In this document: positions 6,304 through 13,635 of the stretch, piece after piece | Layout: every line of letters starts with the position of its first letter | Numbering within the stretch: the stretch's first letter is position 1 | Assembly: GCA_030039655.1 (NCBI GenBank) | Contig: JASHVC010000053.1 | Location: 1 to 14,554, forward strand | Reading direction: 5' to 3' | Source of the DNA: Xanthobacteraceae bacterium | Lineage (GTDB): Bacteria > Pseudomonadota > Alphaproteobacteria > Rhizobiales > Xanthobacteraceae | Length of the DNA: 14,554 bases | Notes under the pieces: generated by a model | What the model was told of the DNA's origin: nothing | Seen by the model: the letters and a program-made list of their open reading frames with translations, nothing else | Databases searched by the model: none | Translations under genes and position numbers: made by a program

Positions 6304-7041
6304 TCAATTCGTTCGCGGCGCGACGCGAATCCCGCTCCAACCGGAGCGGTCGATCGCTTGTCGGACGATGCCCGATGCCTTGGCGTGTTCGGCGAATTCG
6401 CTGAGAAACGCGAGCCGCGCGGCGTGTCCTTTAGGAACGCCGAACCCAAGTGAATTGAATCCGTAGCGGCCTTCCCAGACCCGCGAGCCCGGCAGGCGGG
6501 CGACGTAGTGGCGCAAGACTTCGTGCAGCGAGGCGAACAAGTCCGCTTCTCCGCGTTGCAGGATTTGGAACGTCGGCTCGGGCATGTCGGCGTAAACGAA
6601 CGTCGCATGCTTGATGATCTTGTCCAGGGCAATGGTCGAAGCATGGTGGCGCACGGCCGCGATCCGCACGCCCGGACGGTCCGCGTCCGCAATGCTTCGA
6701 TATGGCGAGTTGGTCGGCGCCATCAAAGTGTAGTCCGCTTCGACAATCGGCGCGGTGTAATCGATCTGGGTGGCCCGGTCCGCCTCGATGCCGATGATGC
6801 CGGCATCGCAGGCACCGGATGCGATGCTGGCCAGCGCATTGGCAGGGTTGGGGTGCTCGACCGGCAAGCCCTTGACGGCGAGCTCGGCGCCAAGGGAGCG
6901 AACAATGTCAACGCACCAGCCGCCAAGTTCGCCGGTGACCGAATCCTTGGTGTACTGCGGCACGTAGAGGGCGACGCGAACCTGGCCGGCCCGCACGAGG
7001 TCGGCGACGCGCGGATCGGTGGATTGCTCCGTTTGGACCAT
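6304..7041 (-). CDS. Family-3 extracellular solute-binding domain protein without signal peptide
   Basis: A 245-residue protein with the fold of amino-acid-type ABC transporter receptors (SBP family 3). The order of blocks fits: GQVRVALYVPQYT (19-31), GGWCVDIVRSLGAELAVKGLPVE (40-62), NALASIASGACDAGIIG (68-84), RATQIDYTAPIVEADYTLMAP (89-109), a middle PGVRIAAVRHHAS and C-terminal FGVPKGHAARLAFLSEFAEHAK (200-221). The start MVQTEQSTDPRVADLV has no hydrophobic stretch, so no signal peptide or lipobox is seen; further upstream in this frame lies only MFS coding sequence. ATG 7041 follows AGGTGA, which includes the MFS stop codon; the genes are 5 bases apart and probably translationally coupled. 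No ABC permease or ATPase is near. It may be a cytoplasmic ligand sensor, an arogenate/cyclohexadienyl dehydratase-like enzyme (the same fold is used there), or an exporter accessory. These roles are inference. Confidence 0.82.
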   Translation of the reverse strand: MVQTEQSTDPRVADLVRAGQVRVALYVPQYTKDSVTGELGGWCVDIVRSLGAELAVKGLPVEHPNPANALASIASGACDAGIIGIEADRATQIDYTAPIVEADYTLMAPTNSPYRSIADADRPGVRIAAVRHHASTIALDKIIKHATFVYADMPEPTFQILQRGEADLFASLHEVLRHYVARLPGSRVWEGRYGFNSLGFGVPKGHAARLAFLSEFAEHAKASGIVRQAIDRSGWSGIRVAPRTN

Positions 7042-7046
7042 GACTG

Positions 7047-8285
7047 TCACCTGTTTTGAACTACAGCGTTGCGCGTGTCTCCAGCCGCGTCCGGCGCGTA
7101 TCTGATCCCGGTCAGCGCCGCAACACCCGCCAGCACGTTGATCAATAGCGCAAAGGATACGTGCGCGGCGAGCGACCCCGCATAGGCCGATAGCAGGCCG
7201 ATGCCGATGATCGGCAACGAATTGCCCGCGAACAGAGCAATCAGATAACTCGATACGACCTCCGCACGCCGATCGGCGGGTGCGATGCGATTGATGACTT
7301 CCAAACTGCCGCGATAACCGAGGCCACCCGCGACGGCGCCGACCGCCGCTGCCAGCAGCAACATCGGCAGCGATTTGAGAACTTCGGCGCCGACCAAAAG
7401 CCACACGCCCGGGATCAGCAGCGCCAAGGCACCAAACATGGTGGCCTGACTGCTAAATCTTCCGGTCGACAAGATGGTGATGGCGGCAATTCCGAACAGT
7501 TCGCACACAACGGCACCGGCCACGAGCGGCGCGGCCAAGTGCATGCTGTCAGCGAGCACATTGGGGATCAGCGCGGAATAAAAACCGATGACAGCGAACG
7601 TTGAAAAGCCGGTGACCGCTGGCGAAACGAACTGCAGCCGGATGTTTTGCGGTACGCCAAGCCGGGGCTTCAGCGAAACCTCGGCAAGGCGGACGGGGTT
7701 CGCGAGCGTCTCGGGCGTAAAGAGGATCGCCACCGCCGTTGCACACAGCACCGCGATGTAAACAAGAAATGGCAGGAGCAACGGCGCCGGAGCAAATTCC
7801 GCCAGCACGCCACCGATGATCGGCCCCGCCGCGCAGCCGAAGAAATTTGCCGCCGCCGCGATCCGCGCCGCGGCCCCTCGCCGCGAACCTGTGTAAAGCT
7901 CCGCGATCCAAGCCGTCACGGTCCCGGACGCCAGCCCCGTCGAAAAGCCGCTCAGCGCCCTCGCCACGAACAGCCACGGCGTGCTCGCCGCGCAGGCAAA
8001 CACCGCGGCGCTGGCAATGCCGAATCCGATCGCCGGCAAGCACGTGGCGCGGCGCCCGATCTGGTCCGACAGCCGGCCGAAGAACAGCAGCGCCACGAGA
8101 TTGCCCAGCACATAGACGGCGTAGATCAGGGTCAGCATGACCCCGGAAAATCCGAACGCGTGCTTATAAAGCGGATAGAGTGGCGTCGGCAAAATCGCGC
8201 CGACAAACGCCACGGCGAGCGCGATGGCGGCGAGCGCTAGCGCCACGACGTTGCCGCGGCCGCGATGCAGTCTAAGGCTGGTCAA
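7047..8285 (-). CDS. MFS transporter
   Basis: A polytopic permease of the major facilitator superfamily, 412 residues from the start chosen here, with alternating hydrophobic segments consistent with 12 helices. The loop between helices 2 and 3 carries motif A, GRLSDQIGRR (70-79). Helix 1 ends in ILPTPLYPLYKHAFGFSG, common in a branch of MFS proteins of unknown substrate, and helices 4-5 include RALSGFSTGLASGTVTAWIAELY. The frame stays open to a GTG at 8423, but the extra 46 residues look non-coding and have no Shine-Dalgarno. TTG 8285 gives a usual short cytoplasmic N-terminus before helix 1, though its ribosome site is also weak, so the start is uncertain. The stop is inside the ribosome site of the solute-binding gene downstream. 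Direction (uptake or efflux) and substrate are unknown. Confidence 0.87.
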   Translation of the reverse strand: MTSLRLHRGRGNVVALALAAIALAVAFVGAILPTPLYPLYKHAFGFSGVMLTLIYAVYVLGNLVALLFFGRLSDQIGRRATCLPAIGFGIASAAVFACAASTPWLFVARALSGFSTGLASGTVTAWIAELYTGSRRGAAARIAAAANFFGCAAGPIIGGVLAEFAPAPLLLPFLVYIAVLCATAVAILFTPETLANPVRLAEVSLKPRLGVPQNIRLQFVSPAVTGFSTFAVIGFYSALIPNVLADSMHLAAPLVAGAVVCELFGIAAITILSTGRFSSQATMFGALALLIPGVWLLVGAEVLKSLPMLLLAAAVGAVAGGLGYRGSLEVINRIAPADRRAEVVSSYLIALFAGNSLPIIGIGLLSAYAGSLAAHVSFALLINVLAGVAALTGIRYAPDAAGDTRNAVVQNR

Positions 8286-8493
8286 GGTAAAGAACTCTGG
8301 CTGTTCCCGGCGTCCAGGGCTCGTTTCACAGTCGGAATACCTAAACCACCCGATTCCGGTGCAATGAGCCAGCGCCAAAAACGCTGCGCCGCCATGCCCG
8401 GTGCAAATCCCACGCGGGATCACGCAATTGCGCTTTGCCCGTCATTGACTACATTTGTCACTATCTCGCCATTCAAAAAGGGCGGCACATCTC
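8286..8493. promoter_or_regulatory. Divergent intergenic region between MFS and msrB genes with inverted repeats
   Basis: A 208-base non-coding stretch that must carry promoters for both directions. It contains CGGAAT (8333-8338) and ATTCCG (8353-8358), a perfect inverted repeat with a 14-base spacer, and the 10-base palindrome CGCAATTGCG (8423-8432). TTGACT at 8445-8450 resembles a -35 for msrB, but I see no good -10 at the proper distance. Nothing else is recognisable. Confidence 0.3.
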
Positions 8494-8907
8494 ATGGATA
8501 CCAAGACGGACACCAAGCAATACCCCGTCACTCACACCGATGCGGAGTGGCACAAGATTCTCTCGCCCGAACAGTTCCGCATCATGCGCGAACACGGCAC
8601 CGAACCGCCGGGAAGCTGCGCGCTTAATCACGAAAAGCGTGCTGGAACCTTCTCCTGCGCGGGCTGCGGCCAGCCCTTGTTCATGTCGAAGCAGAAGTTC
8701 GAAAGCGGCACCGGCTGGCCGAGTTTCAACGATCCGGTGCCGGGATCGACCGAGACCTCCACCGATCGCAGCTATTTCATGACCCGCACCGAGGTGCATT
8801 GCAGCCGCTGCGGCAGCCATCTGGGCCACGTGTTCGAGGACGGCCCGCCGCCCACGCACCTGCGCTACTGCATCAACGGCGTGGCGATGAATTTCAAGCC
8901 GGAGTAA
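8494..8907 (+). CDS. msrB: Peptide-methionine (R)-S-oxide reductase MsrB
   Basis: A 137-residue methionine-R-sulfoxide reductase, which repairs oxidised methionine in proteins with thioredoxin or a similar reductant in the cytoplasm. The catalytic cysteine is C126 in HLRYCINGVAMNF. Two CxxC zinc pairs are present: C55/C58 in FSCAGCGQPLF and C103/C106 in VHCSRCGSHLGHVF. The substrate-binding loop reads ESGTGWPSFNDP. The resolving cysteine of many MsrBs (GCGWPSF) is T73 here, and C42 in EPPGSCALNHEKRAG is the only remaining free cysteine, so it may resolve instead. ATG 8494 with AAGGGCGG (8478-8485) is preferred over an in-frame TTG at 8455. It is followed after 31 bases by the ABC-F gene on the same strand, possibly in one transcript. 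No msrA is seen. Confidence 0.96.
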   Translation: MDTKTDTKQYPVTHTDAEWHKILSPEQFRIMREHGTEPPGSCALNHEKRAGTFSCAGCGQPLFMSKQKFESGTGWPSFNDPVPGSTETSTDRSYFMTRTEVHCSRCGSHLGHVFEDGPPPTHLRYCINGVAMNFKPE

Positions 8908-8938
8908 CGCCATCGCACTGGTTGCTTAAGCAAGGCGA

Positions 8939-10768
8939 ATGGCACCTCCGCTTCTTCAACTCAAAGACACCGTGCTGACGTTCGGCGGCACGCCGCTCTT
9001 CTCCGGCGCGGAGTTATCCGTGTGTCCCGGTGAGCGGGTGTCGCTGATCGGCCGCAACGGTTCCGGCAAATCGACGCTTTTGCGAATCGCTGCCGGACTG
9101 ATCGAACCAGACCGCGGCACACTTTTCGTGCAGCCCGGAGCACTGGTGCGCTACTTGCCGCAGGAACCGGACTTTTCAGGCTTTCCGTCTTCGCTCGCCT
9201 ACGTGGAAGCCGGGCTGCGGCCAAGCGACGATCATCATGCCGTCGACCGCCACGCTGCCCTTCGTCTGCTGGAACAACTCGGACTCACCGGGAAGGAAAA
9301 TCCGGCGCATCTGTCCGGCGGCGAGGCCCGCCGCGCCGGCCTCGCCCGCGTGCTCGCTGCCGACCCTGACATCTTGCTCCTCGACGAGCCGACCAATCAT
9401 CTCGATCTGACGACGATCGAATGGCTGGAGCGCGATCTCGATGCCCGGCGAACCGCGCTGGTGATTGTCAGCCACGACCGCCGCTTTCTTTCGACACTGT
9501 CGCGCAGCATGGTCTGGCTCGACCGAGGCCGGACGCGGCGTCTCGAACGCGGATTTGCTCACTTCGAGGAGTGGCGCGACACCGTCATGGCCGAGGAAGA
9601 ACGCGAGCAGCACAAGCTCGGTCGTAAAATCGTCGCCGAGGAACATTGGCTGCGCTTCGGCGTCACCGGCAGGCGCAAGCGCAATATGCGCCGGGTCGGC
9701 CTGTTGCAGGAATTGAGAGAGCGGCGGCGCACATATCGCGCCGATGCCGGCAAAGTCGCCATGATTGCCGGTTCGGCGTCACCGTCCGGCGCGCAGGTCA
9801 TCGAGGCTTTCGGCGTAAGCAAAAGCTATGCGGGCCGGCCTATCGTGCGCGATTTCTCGATTCGCATTCAGCGCGGCGACCGCATCGGCATCGTCGGGCC
9901 GAATGGCAGCGGCAAGACCACGCTGATCAACCTCCTGACTGGTGTGATATCTCCAGATACCGGAACAATCAGGCTCGGATCGTCGCTTGCTGTCGCGACA
10001 CTCAATCAGCATCGGGACAGTCTCGATCCGAATGTGACCGTTGCGGAAGCTCTGACAGGAGGTAGTGGCGACACCGTGATGGTGAACGGCCAGGGCAAGC
10101 ACGTCATGAGCTACATGAAGGACTTTCTGTTCGCGGGCGAACAGGCCCGCACGCCGCTCGGCAAGTTGTCGGGCGGTGAACGCGGCCGCCTGATGCTGGC
10201 GCAAGCGCTTGCCAAGCCGTCGAATCTACTGGTCCTCGATGAACCGACCAACGATCTCGATATGGAAACATTGGACGTGCTCGAGGACATGCTGGCGGAA
10301 TATCCCGGGACAGTGCTGCTCATCAGCCATGATCGCGATTTTCTCGACCGACTCGTGAACGGCGTGATCGCGCCGGAGGGCAATGGACGCTGGATCGAAT
10401 ACGCCGGCGGCTATAGCGATATGCTGGCGCAGCGCGGCACGGACCTAACGCGGGAGAAGCCGCGGGAAATAGCGCCGAAAGCGGTCGATAAAACCACCTC
10501 AGTCGCTTCAGAAGCCCCGCCCACAAAACGGCGCCTGATGTTCAAGGACAAGCACGCGCTGGAGACATTGCCGAAGACCATCGCGGCGCTCCAAGCTCAA
10601 ACGAAGGAGTTGCAGACGAAGCTCGACGACCCGCAATTCTATGCGCGCGATCGCGCCGCATTCGAAAAGGTCACCGCCGCACTCGGCGAGCTTCAGGTGA
10701 AAATTACCGCGGCCGAGGAGCAATGGCTGGAGCTCGAAATCCTGCGCGAGGAGATCGCCGGCGGCTGA
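8939..10768 (+). CDS. uup: ABC-F family ATPase, Uup-like
   Basis: A 609-residue soluble tandem ATPase. NBD1 has Walker A GRNGSGKST (38-46), signature LSGGE (125-129) and Walker B ILLLDEPTNHLD (145-156); NBD2 has GPNGSGKTT (320-328), LSGGE (410-414) and LLVLDEPTNDLD (430-441). The linker (about 208-280) is rich in charged and arginine residues (GRRKRNMRRVGLLQELRERR), as in ABC-F proteins. There are no membrane segments. The last 70 residues (about 538-605) form a charged C-terminal coiled coil, the mark of Uup within ABC-F; Uup acts at the ribosome and on branched DNA intermediates and limits precise transposon excision. Length fits E. coli Uup (about 635). A weak AAGG lies close to ATG 8939. 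The gene converges with prfC with 10 bases between stops. A ribosome-protection resistance role is less likely given the Uup-type C-terminus. Confidence 0.92.
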   Translation: MAPPLLQLKDTVLTFGGTPLFSGAELSVCPGERVSLIGRNGSGKSTLLRIAAGLIEPDRGTLFVQPGALVRYLPQEPDFSGFPSSLAYVEAGLRPSDDHHAVDRHAALRLLEQLGLTGKENPAHLSGGEARRAGLARVLAADPDILLLDEPTNHLDLTTIEWLERDLDARRTALVIVSHDRRFLSTLSRSMVWLDRGRTRRLERGFAHFEEWRDTVMAEEEREQHKLGRKIVAEEHWLRFGVTGRRKRNMRRVGLLQELRERRRTYRADAGKVAMIAGSASPSGAQVIEAFGVSKSYAGRPIVRDFSIRIQRGDRIGIVGPNGSGKTTLINLLTGVISPDTGTIRLGSSLAVATLNQHRDSLDPNVTVAEALTGGSGDTVMVNGQGKHVMSYMKDFLFAGEQARTPLGKLSGGERGRLMLAQALAKPSNLLVLDEPTNDLDMETLDVLEDMLAEYPGTVLLISHDRDFLDRLVNGVIAPEGNGRWIEYAGGYSDMLAQRGTDLTREKPREIAPKAVDKTTSVASEAPPTKRRLMFKDKHALETLPKTIAALQAQTKELQTKLDDPQFYARDRAAFEKVTAALGELQVKITAAEEQWLELEILREEIAGG

Positions 10769-10778
10769 TGGGCTGGCT

Positions 10779-12434
10779 TCACTTCGGCGGCTTGCGCAGG
10801 TGAATGTCTTTCACGTCGCTGAAGGAAACTCCCGGATTGTGCTCGCCGGTATATTCGAGATCAAAGGCGTTGCGCGCCAGGAACACCACATCGCCATCGA
10901 AATCCTCGGCGATGCCTGAGTGGTAGTTCGTCACGAATTGATCGAGCAGCTTGCGGTCGGCCGCTGCGATCCAGCGCGCAAACGAAAATTGAGGCGTGTC
11001 CCAGCCAACTTCGAGCCCATATTCGGCGGCGAGTCGCGCCTTGAGCACGTCGAGTTGCAGGGGGCCGACAACGCCGACCAGCGCCGGCGAACCGTCCGCC
11101 GGCAGGAACACCTGAGCCACGCCTTCCTCGGCAAGCTGCTGCAGCGCCTGTTTGAGTTTCTTAGCCCGCATGGCGTCCGGCAAGCGAATCCGTCGCAAAA
11201 TCTCCGGCGCGAAATTCGGCACGCCCTCGAAATTGAGCTCTTCGCCCTCGGTCAGCGTGTCCCCGATACGCAGCGTGCCGTGATTCGGAATGCCGACCAC
11301 GTCACCGGCGTACGCTTCTTCGGCGAGCGCCCGATCCTGGGCAAAGAAAAACTGCGGCGCGTGCAGGCTGATGGTCTTGCCCGATCGGACCTGACGGACC
11401 TTCATGCCGCGCGTGAGCTTGCCGGAGCAGAGCCGCACAAAAGCAATACGGTCGCGATGGTTCGGGTCCATATTGGCTTGAATCTTGAAAACGAACGCGG
11501 ACATGCCGGCTTCGGTCGCCGCCACCACCCGCTTGTCGGCCGCTTGCGCCCGCGGGGGCGGGGCCAGCGTGGCGAGCGCATTGAGCAAATCGCCCACGCC
11601 GAAATTCTTCAGCGCGCTGCCGAAGAACACCGGCGTCATATGGCCTTCGGCAAAAGCTCGCGGGTCGAGCCGCTTGCACGCATGGCGCACGAGATCGAGC
11701 TCGTCGCCGAGCGAAGCCGCGTCGAGATTTGGATTGAGCGCGGCAAGTTCGCCGATCGTCATCTCGCGCAAGCGGCCGGCCGCGCCCACATCACCGTCAA
11801 GGAGCCGGACACCGCCTGATGCGACATCGATGGTGCCGACGAAATCGCGGCCGCGCCCGACCGGCCAGTTGATAGGCGCACAATCGAGCGCCAGCGTTTT
11901 CTCGATCTCGTCGATGAGTTCGAACGGATCGCGGCTTTCGCGATCCATTTTGTTGATGAAAGTGATGATCGGAATATCGCGAAGCCGGCAGACCTCGAAT
12001 AGCTTGCGGGTGCGCGGCTCGATGCCCTTGGCTGCGTCGATGACCATCACGGCCGAATCGACCGCCGTGAGCGTGCGGTAGGTGTCTTCGGAGAAATCCT
12101 CGTGGCCCGGCGTATCGAGCAGATTGAATACGCGGCCATCATATTCGAACGTCATGACCGAGGTCACGACCGAGATGCCGCGTTCGCGTTCGATCGCCAT
12201 CCAGTCGGAACGGGTCGATCGCCGATCGCGCTTGGCCTTGACCTGCCCGGCCAGCTGGATCGCCCCGCCGAACAGCAAGAGCTTCTCGGTTAACGTGGTC
12301 TTACCGGCATCCGGGTGCGAAATGATCGCAAAGGTGCGCCGCCGCTCGACCTCAGTGGCGAAGGCTGGCTGAGCCGGGCTGTCAACCGGAGTGCCCTCGG
12401 GGGCGCGAACGGGCATGTGCATGGCGGACTGCAT
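10779..12434 (-). CDS. prfC: Peptide chain release factor 3 (RF3)
   Basis: A 551-residue translational GTPase that recycles RF1/RF2 from the ribosome after peptide release. GTPase motifs: G1 SHPDAGKTT (39-47), the switch I segment RRSTRSDWMAIERERGISV (71-89), G3 DTPGH (107-111), G4 NKMD (161-164) and G5 in FFGSALKNFGV. The RF3-specific switch I (SDWMAIERERGISV) separates it from EF-G and LepA. Domain II (VRQVRSGKTISLHAPQFFFAQ) and domain III (QVFLPADGSPALVGVVGPLQ) follow. The N-terminus before G1 is about 22 residues longer than in E. coli RF3; ATG codons at 12422 and 12416 are alternative starts, and no strong Shine-Dalgarno marks any of the three. It lies 41 bases downstream of the M24-like gene on the same strand, with a hairpin in the gap. 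Confidence 0.97.
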   Translation of the reverse strand: MQSAMHMPVRAPEGTPVDSPAQPAFATEVERRRTFAIISHPDAGKTTLTEKLLLFGGAIQLAGQVKAKRDRRSTRSDWMAIERERGISVVTSVMTFEYDGRVFNLLDTPGHEDFSEDTYRTLTAVDSAVMVIDAAKGIEPRTRKLFEVCRLRDIPIITFINKMDRESRDPFELIDEIEKTLALDCAPINWPVGRGRDFVGTIDVASGGVRLLDGDVGAAGRLREMTIGELAALNPNLDAASLGDELDLVRHACKRLDPRAFAEGHMTPVFFGSALKNFGVGDLLNALATLAPPPRAQAADKRVVAATEAGMSAFVFKIQANMDPNHRDRIAFVRLCSGKLTRGMKVRQVRSGKTISLHAPQFFFAQDRALAEEAYAGDVVGIPNHGTLRIGDTLTEGEELNFEGVPNFAPEILRRIRLPDAMRAKKLKQALQQLAEEGVAQVFLPADGSPALVGVVGPLQLDVLKARLAAEYGLEVGWDTPQFSFARWIAAADRKLLDQFVTNYHSGIAEDFDGDVVFLARNAFDLEYTGEHNPGVSFSDVKDIHLRKPPK

Positions 12435-12444
12435 GTGGCAGTTC

Positions 12445-12465
12445 CAGCCTTAGCGATCAAGGCTG
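12445..12465 (-). promoter_or_regulatory. Hairpin just upstream of prfC
   Basis: CAGCCTT and AAGGCTG are a perfect 7-base inverted repeat with a 7-base loop, ending 10 bases before the first prfC ATG. The right arm on the transcript (AAGGCTG) is the nearest purine-rich segment that could act as a ribosome site. A second small repeat, ATAAG-ATT-CTTAT (12468-12480), lies just upstream and contains the stop of the M24-like gene. No U-tract follows, so a rho-independent terminator is not supported. Confidence 0.4.
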
Positions 12466-12475
12466 AATAAGATTC

Positions 12476-13627
12476 TTATCGAGTTGGCGACGGCGAGCGC
12501 GTCAAGACCTCGACCACCTCCGGCGCGTTGCGCACCATGGCCGACAACAAAACATTGCCGGCCTCGGCATCGGCGACGCCGACCTGCAGCGTGTAAACGC
12601 CATCCTGGACCAATTCGGCTTCGGCGCCTGCGACGAGTTCAGGTTGTTCGTTGAGCGACAGGCCGATGCCGTGGCCTACGCTGCCGCTCAACATTGGGTG
12701 AAGCGGCAATGGCGCAAGTGCGTCGATTACTTTTACATGGAGATCGCCGGCCCGGACGCCGGGTCGCACGGCCGCAATGAGGGCATCGAGCGCGGCTTCG
12801 GTCTTTTCCAAAGTCGGTGAACGGCTTTCATCCACGGTGATGAACATGTCCGACCAGTAGCCCATGACTTTCACGGCCAAGTAGCCGACAAGCGGACCGG
12901 ATTTCTCCTCGAACAGGCCCTGGAAAGGAACCAAGGTGCGGCCACCGTCGAGGCTCACCAGCGTGCGCACATCCTGAGCGCCGAGCGATCGCGCGAGCCG
13001 CTCGGCATCGAGTGCCGCCGTCTCCGGCGCACCATTGTTGCGCCAGCTTTCAGTAAACGACTGGGCGGCGCTTTGCAGAAGCTTGCACGACGCCCGCATC
13101 ATGGTCAGTTCGCGCGGACGCTTGCGCTGCGGCGGCACCACCAGTTCATCGTCGGCACGCCGCAACACAAAGCGCCCGCCGAGGCTGCGTTGCACCGCCT
13201 GATTCAACACGGGCGCCATGATGTCAAAGCCGAGCGTGCCGAGTTCAGCGGGCCGCTCGGATATGAGCGACCCCAACCACGGATCGAAGCTTTTTTCCCA
13301 TTCCGGGCCCATGCCGGAACGCACGTCGGCGATCCACGTCAAGGTCCGCATCGCTGGCAGATCGCGCGTGCTCATGGCGCACAGGAGGCGTGCGTCGCCC
13401 GAGCGCGGCAGTAGCGCCATGCCCCAGCGCACGCGTGGAATGAAATTGCTGAGATAGGCAAGCGCCGCGTGCTCACGGACATCGCCATAAACGAGCACAG
13501 CCGGCCAGCCGTTGCGATCCATCGCGGCGTACGCGGCGTCGAGCCGCAACGTGAACTCGTCGTACGGCAGACGATCCTGCGCCCACGTATAGGAGCCGAT
13601 CGTCACGCAAGGCTGCATGGTCCGCAT
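12476..13627 (-). CDS. M24-fold (Xaa-Pro peptidase-like) protein lacking canonical metal ligands
   Basis: A 383-residue protein with a creatinase-type N-terminal domain (about 20-160, with GWPAVLVYGDVREHAALAYL) and a C-terminal pita-bread domain. The conserved VGHGIGLSLNEQPEL (317-331) identifies the M24 fold. Of the usual five metal ligands (Asp, Asp, His, Glu, Glu), my alignment finds Y249, D260 (MGYWSD), H319, Q348 (YTLQVGV) and no acidic residue in the last motif (GNVLLSAMV). It is therefore probably not a two-metal peptidase; creatinase is a known metal-free member of this fold. The frame is open to 13720, but ATG 13627 with GAGG (13634-13637) 6 bases upstream is the likely start, 8 bases after the stop of the preceding M24 gene. 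The two are probably co-translated and may form a hetero-complex (inference). Confidence 0.82.
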   Translation of the reverse strand: MRTMQPCVTIGSYTWAQDRLPYDEFTLRLDAAYAAMDRNGWPAVLVYGDVREHAALAYLSNFIPRVRWGMALLPRSGDARLLCAMSTRDLPAMRTLTWIADVRSGMGPEWEKSFDPWLGSLISERPAELGTLGFDIMAPVLNQAVQRSLGGRFVLRRADDELVVPPQRKRPRELTMMRASCKLLQSAAQSFTESWRNNGAPETAALDAERLARSLGAQDVRTLVSLDGGRTLVPFQGLFEEKSGPLVGYLAVKVMGYWSDMFITVDESRSPTLEKTEAALDALIAAVRPGVRAGDLHVKVIDALAPLPLHPMLSGSVGHGIGLSLNEQPELVAGAEAELVQDGVYTLQVGVADAEAGNVLLSAMVRNAPEVVEVLTRSPSPTR

Positions 13628-13635
13628 AGCGCGCC

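Noticed and set aside
8286..8423. 46-residue N-terminal extension of the MFS protein
   Set aside because: No ribosome site at GTG 8423, the residues look non-coding, and the usual short N-terminus before helix 1 begins at TTG 8285.
10757..10777. GC-rich imperfect repeat at the uup-prfC convergence as a bidirectional terminator
   Set aside because: The stem GCCGGC/GCTGGC needs a G-U pair and has a 9-base loop, and there is no T-tract on either strand.
10920..11819. A 299-codon open frame on the plus strand inside prfC
   Set aside because: It is antisense to a clear RF3 gene, its product is full of Arg/His/Gly with no recognisable domain, and long antisense frames are expected in GC-rich coding DNA.
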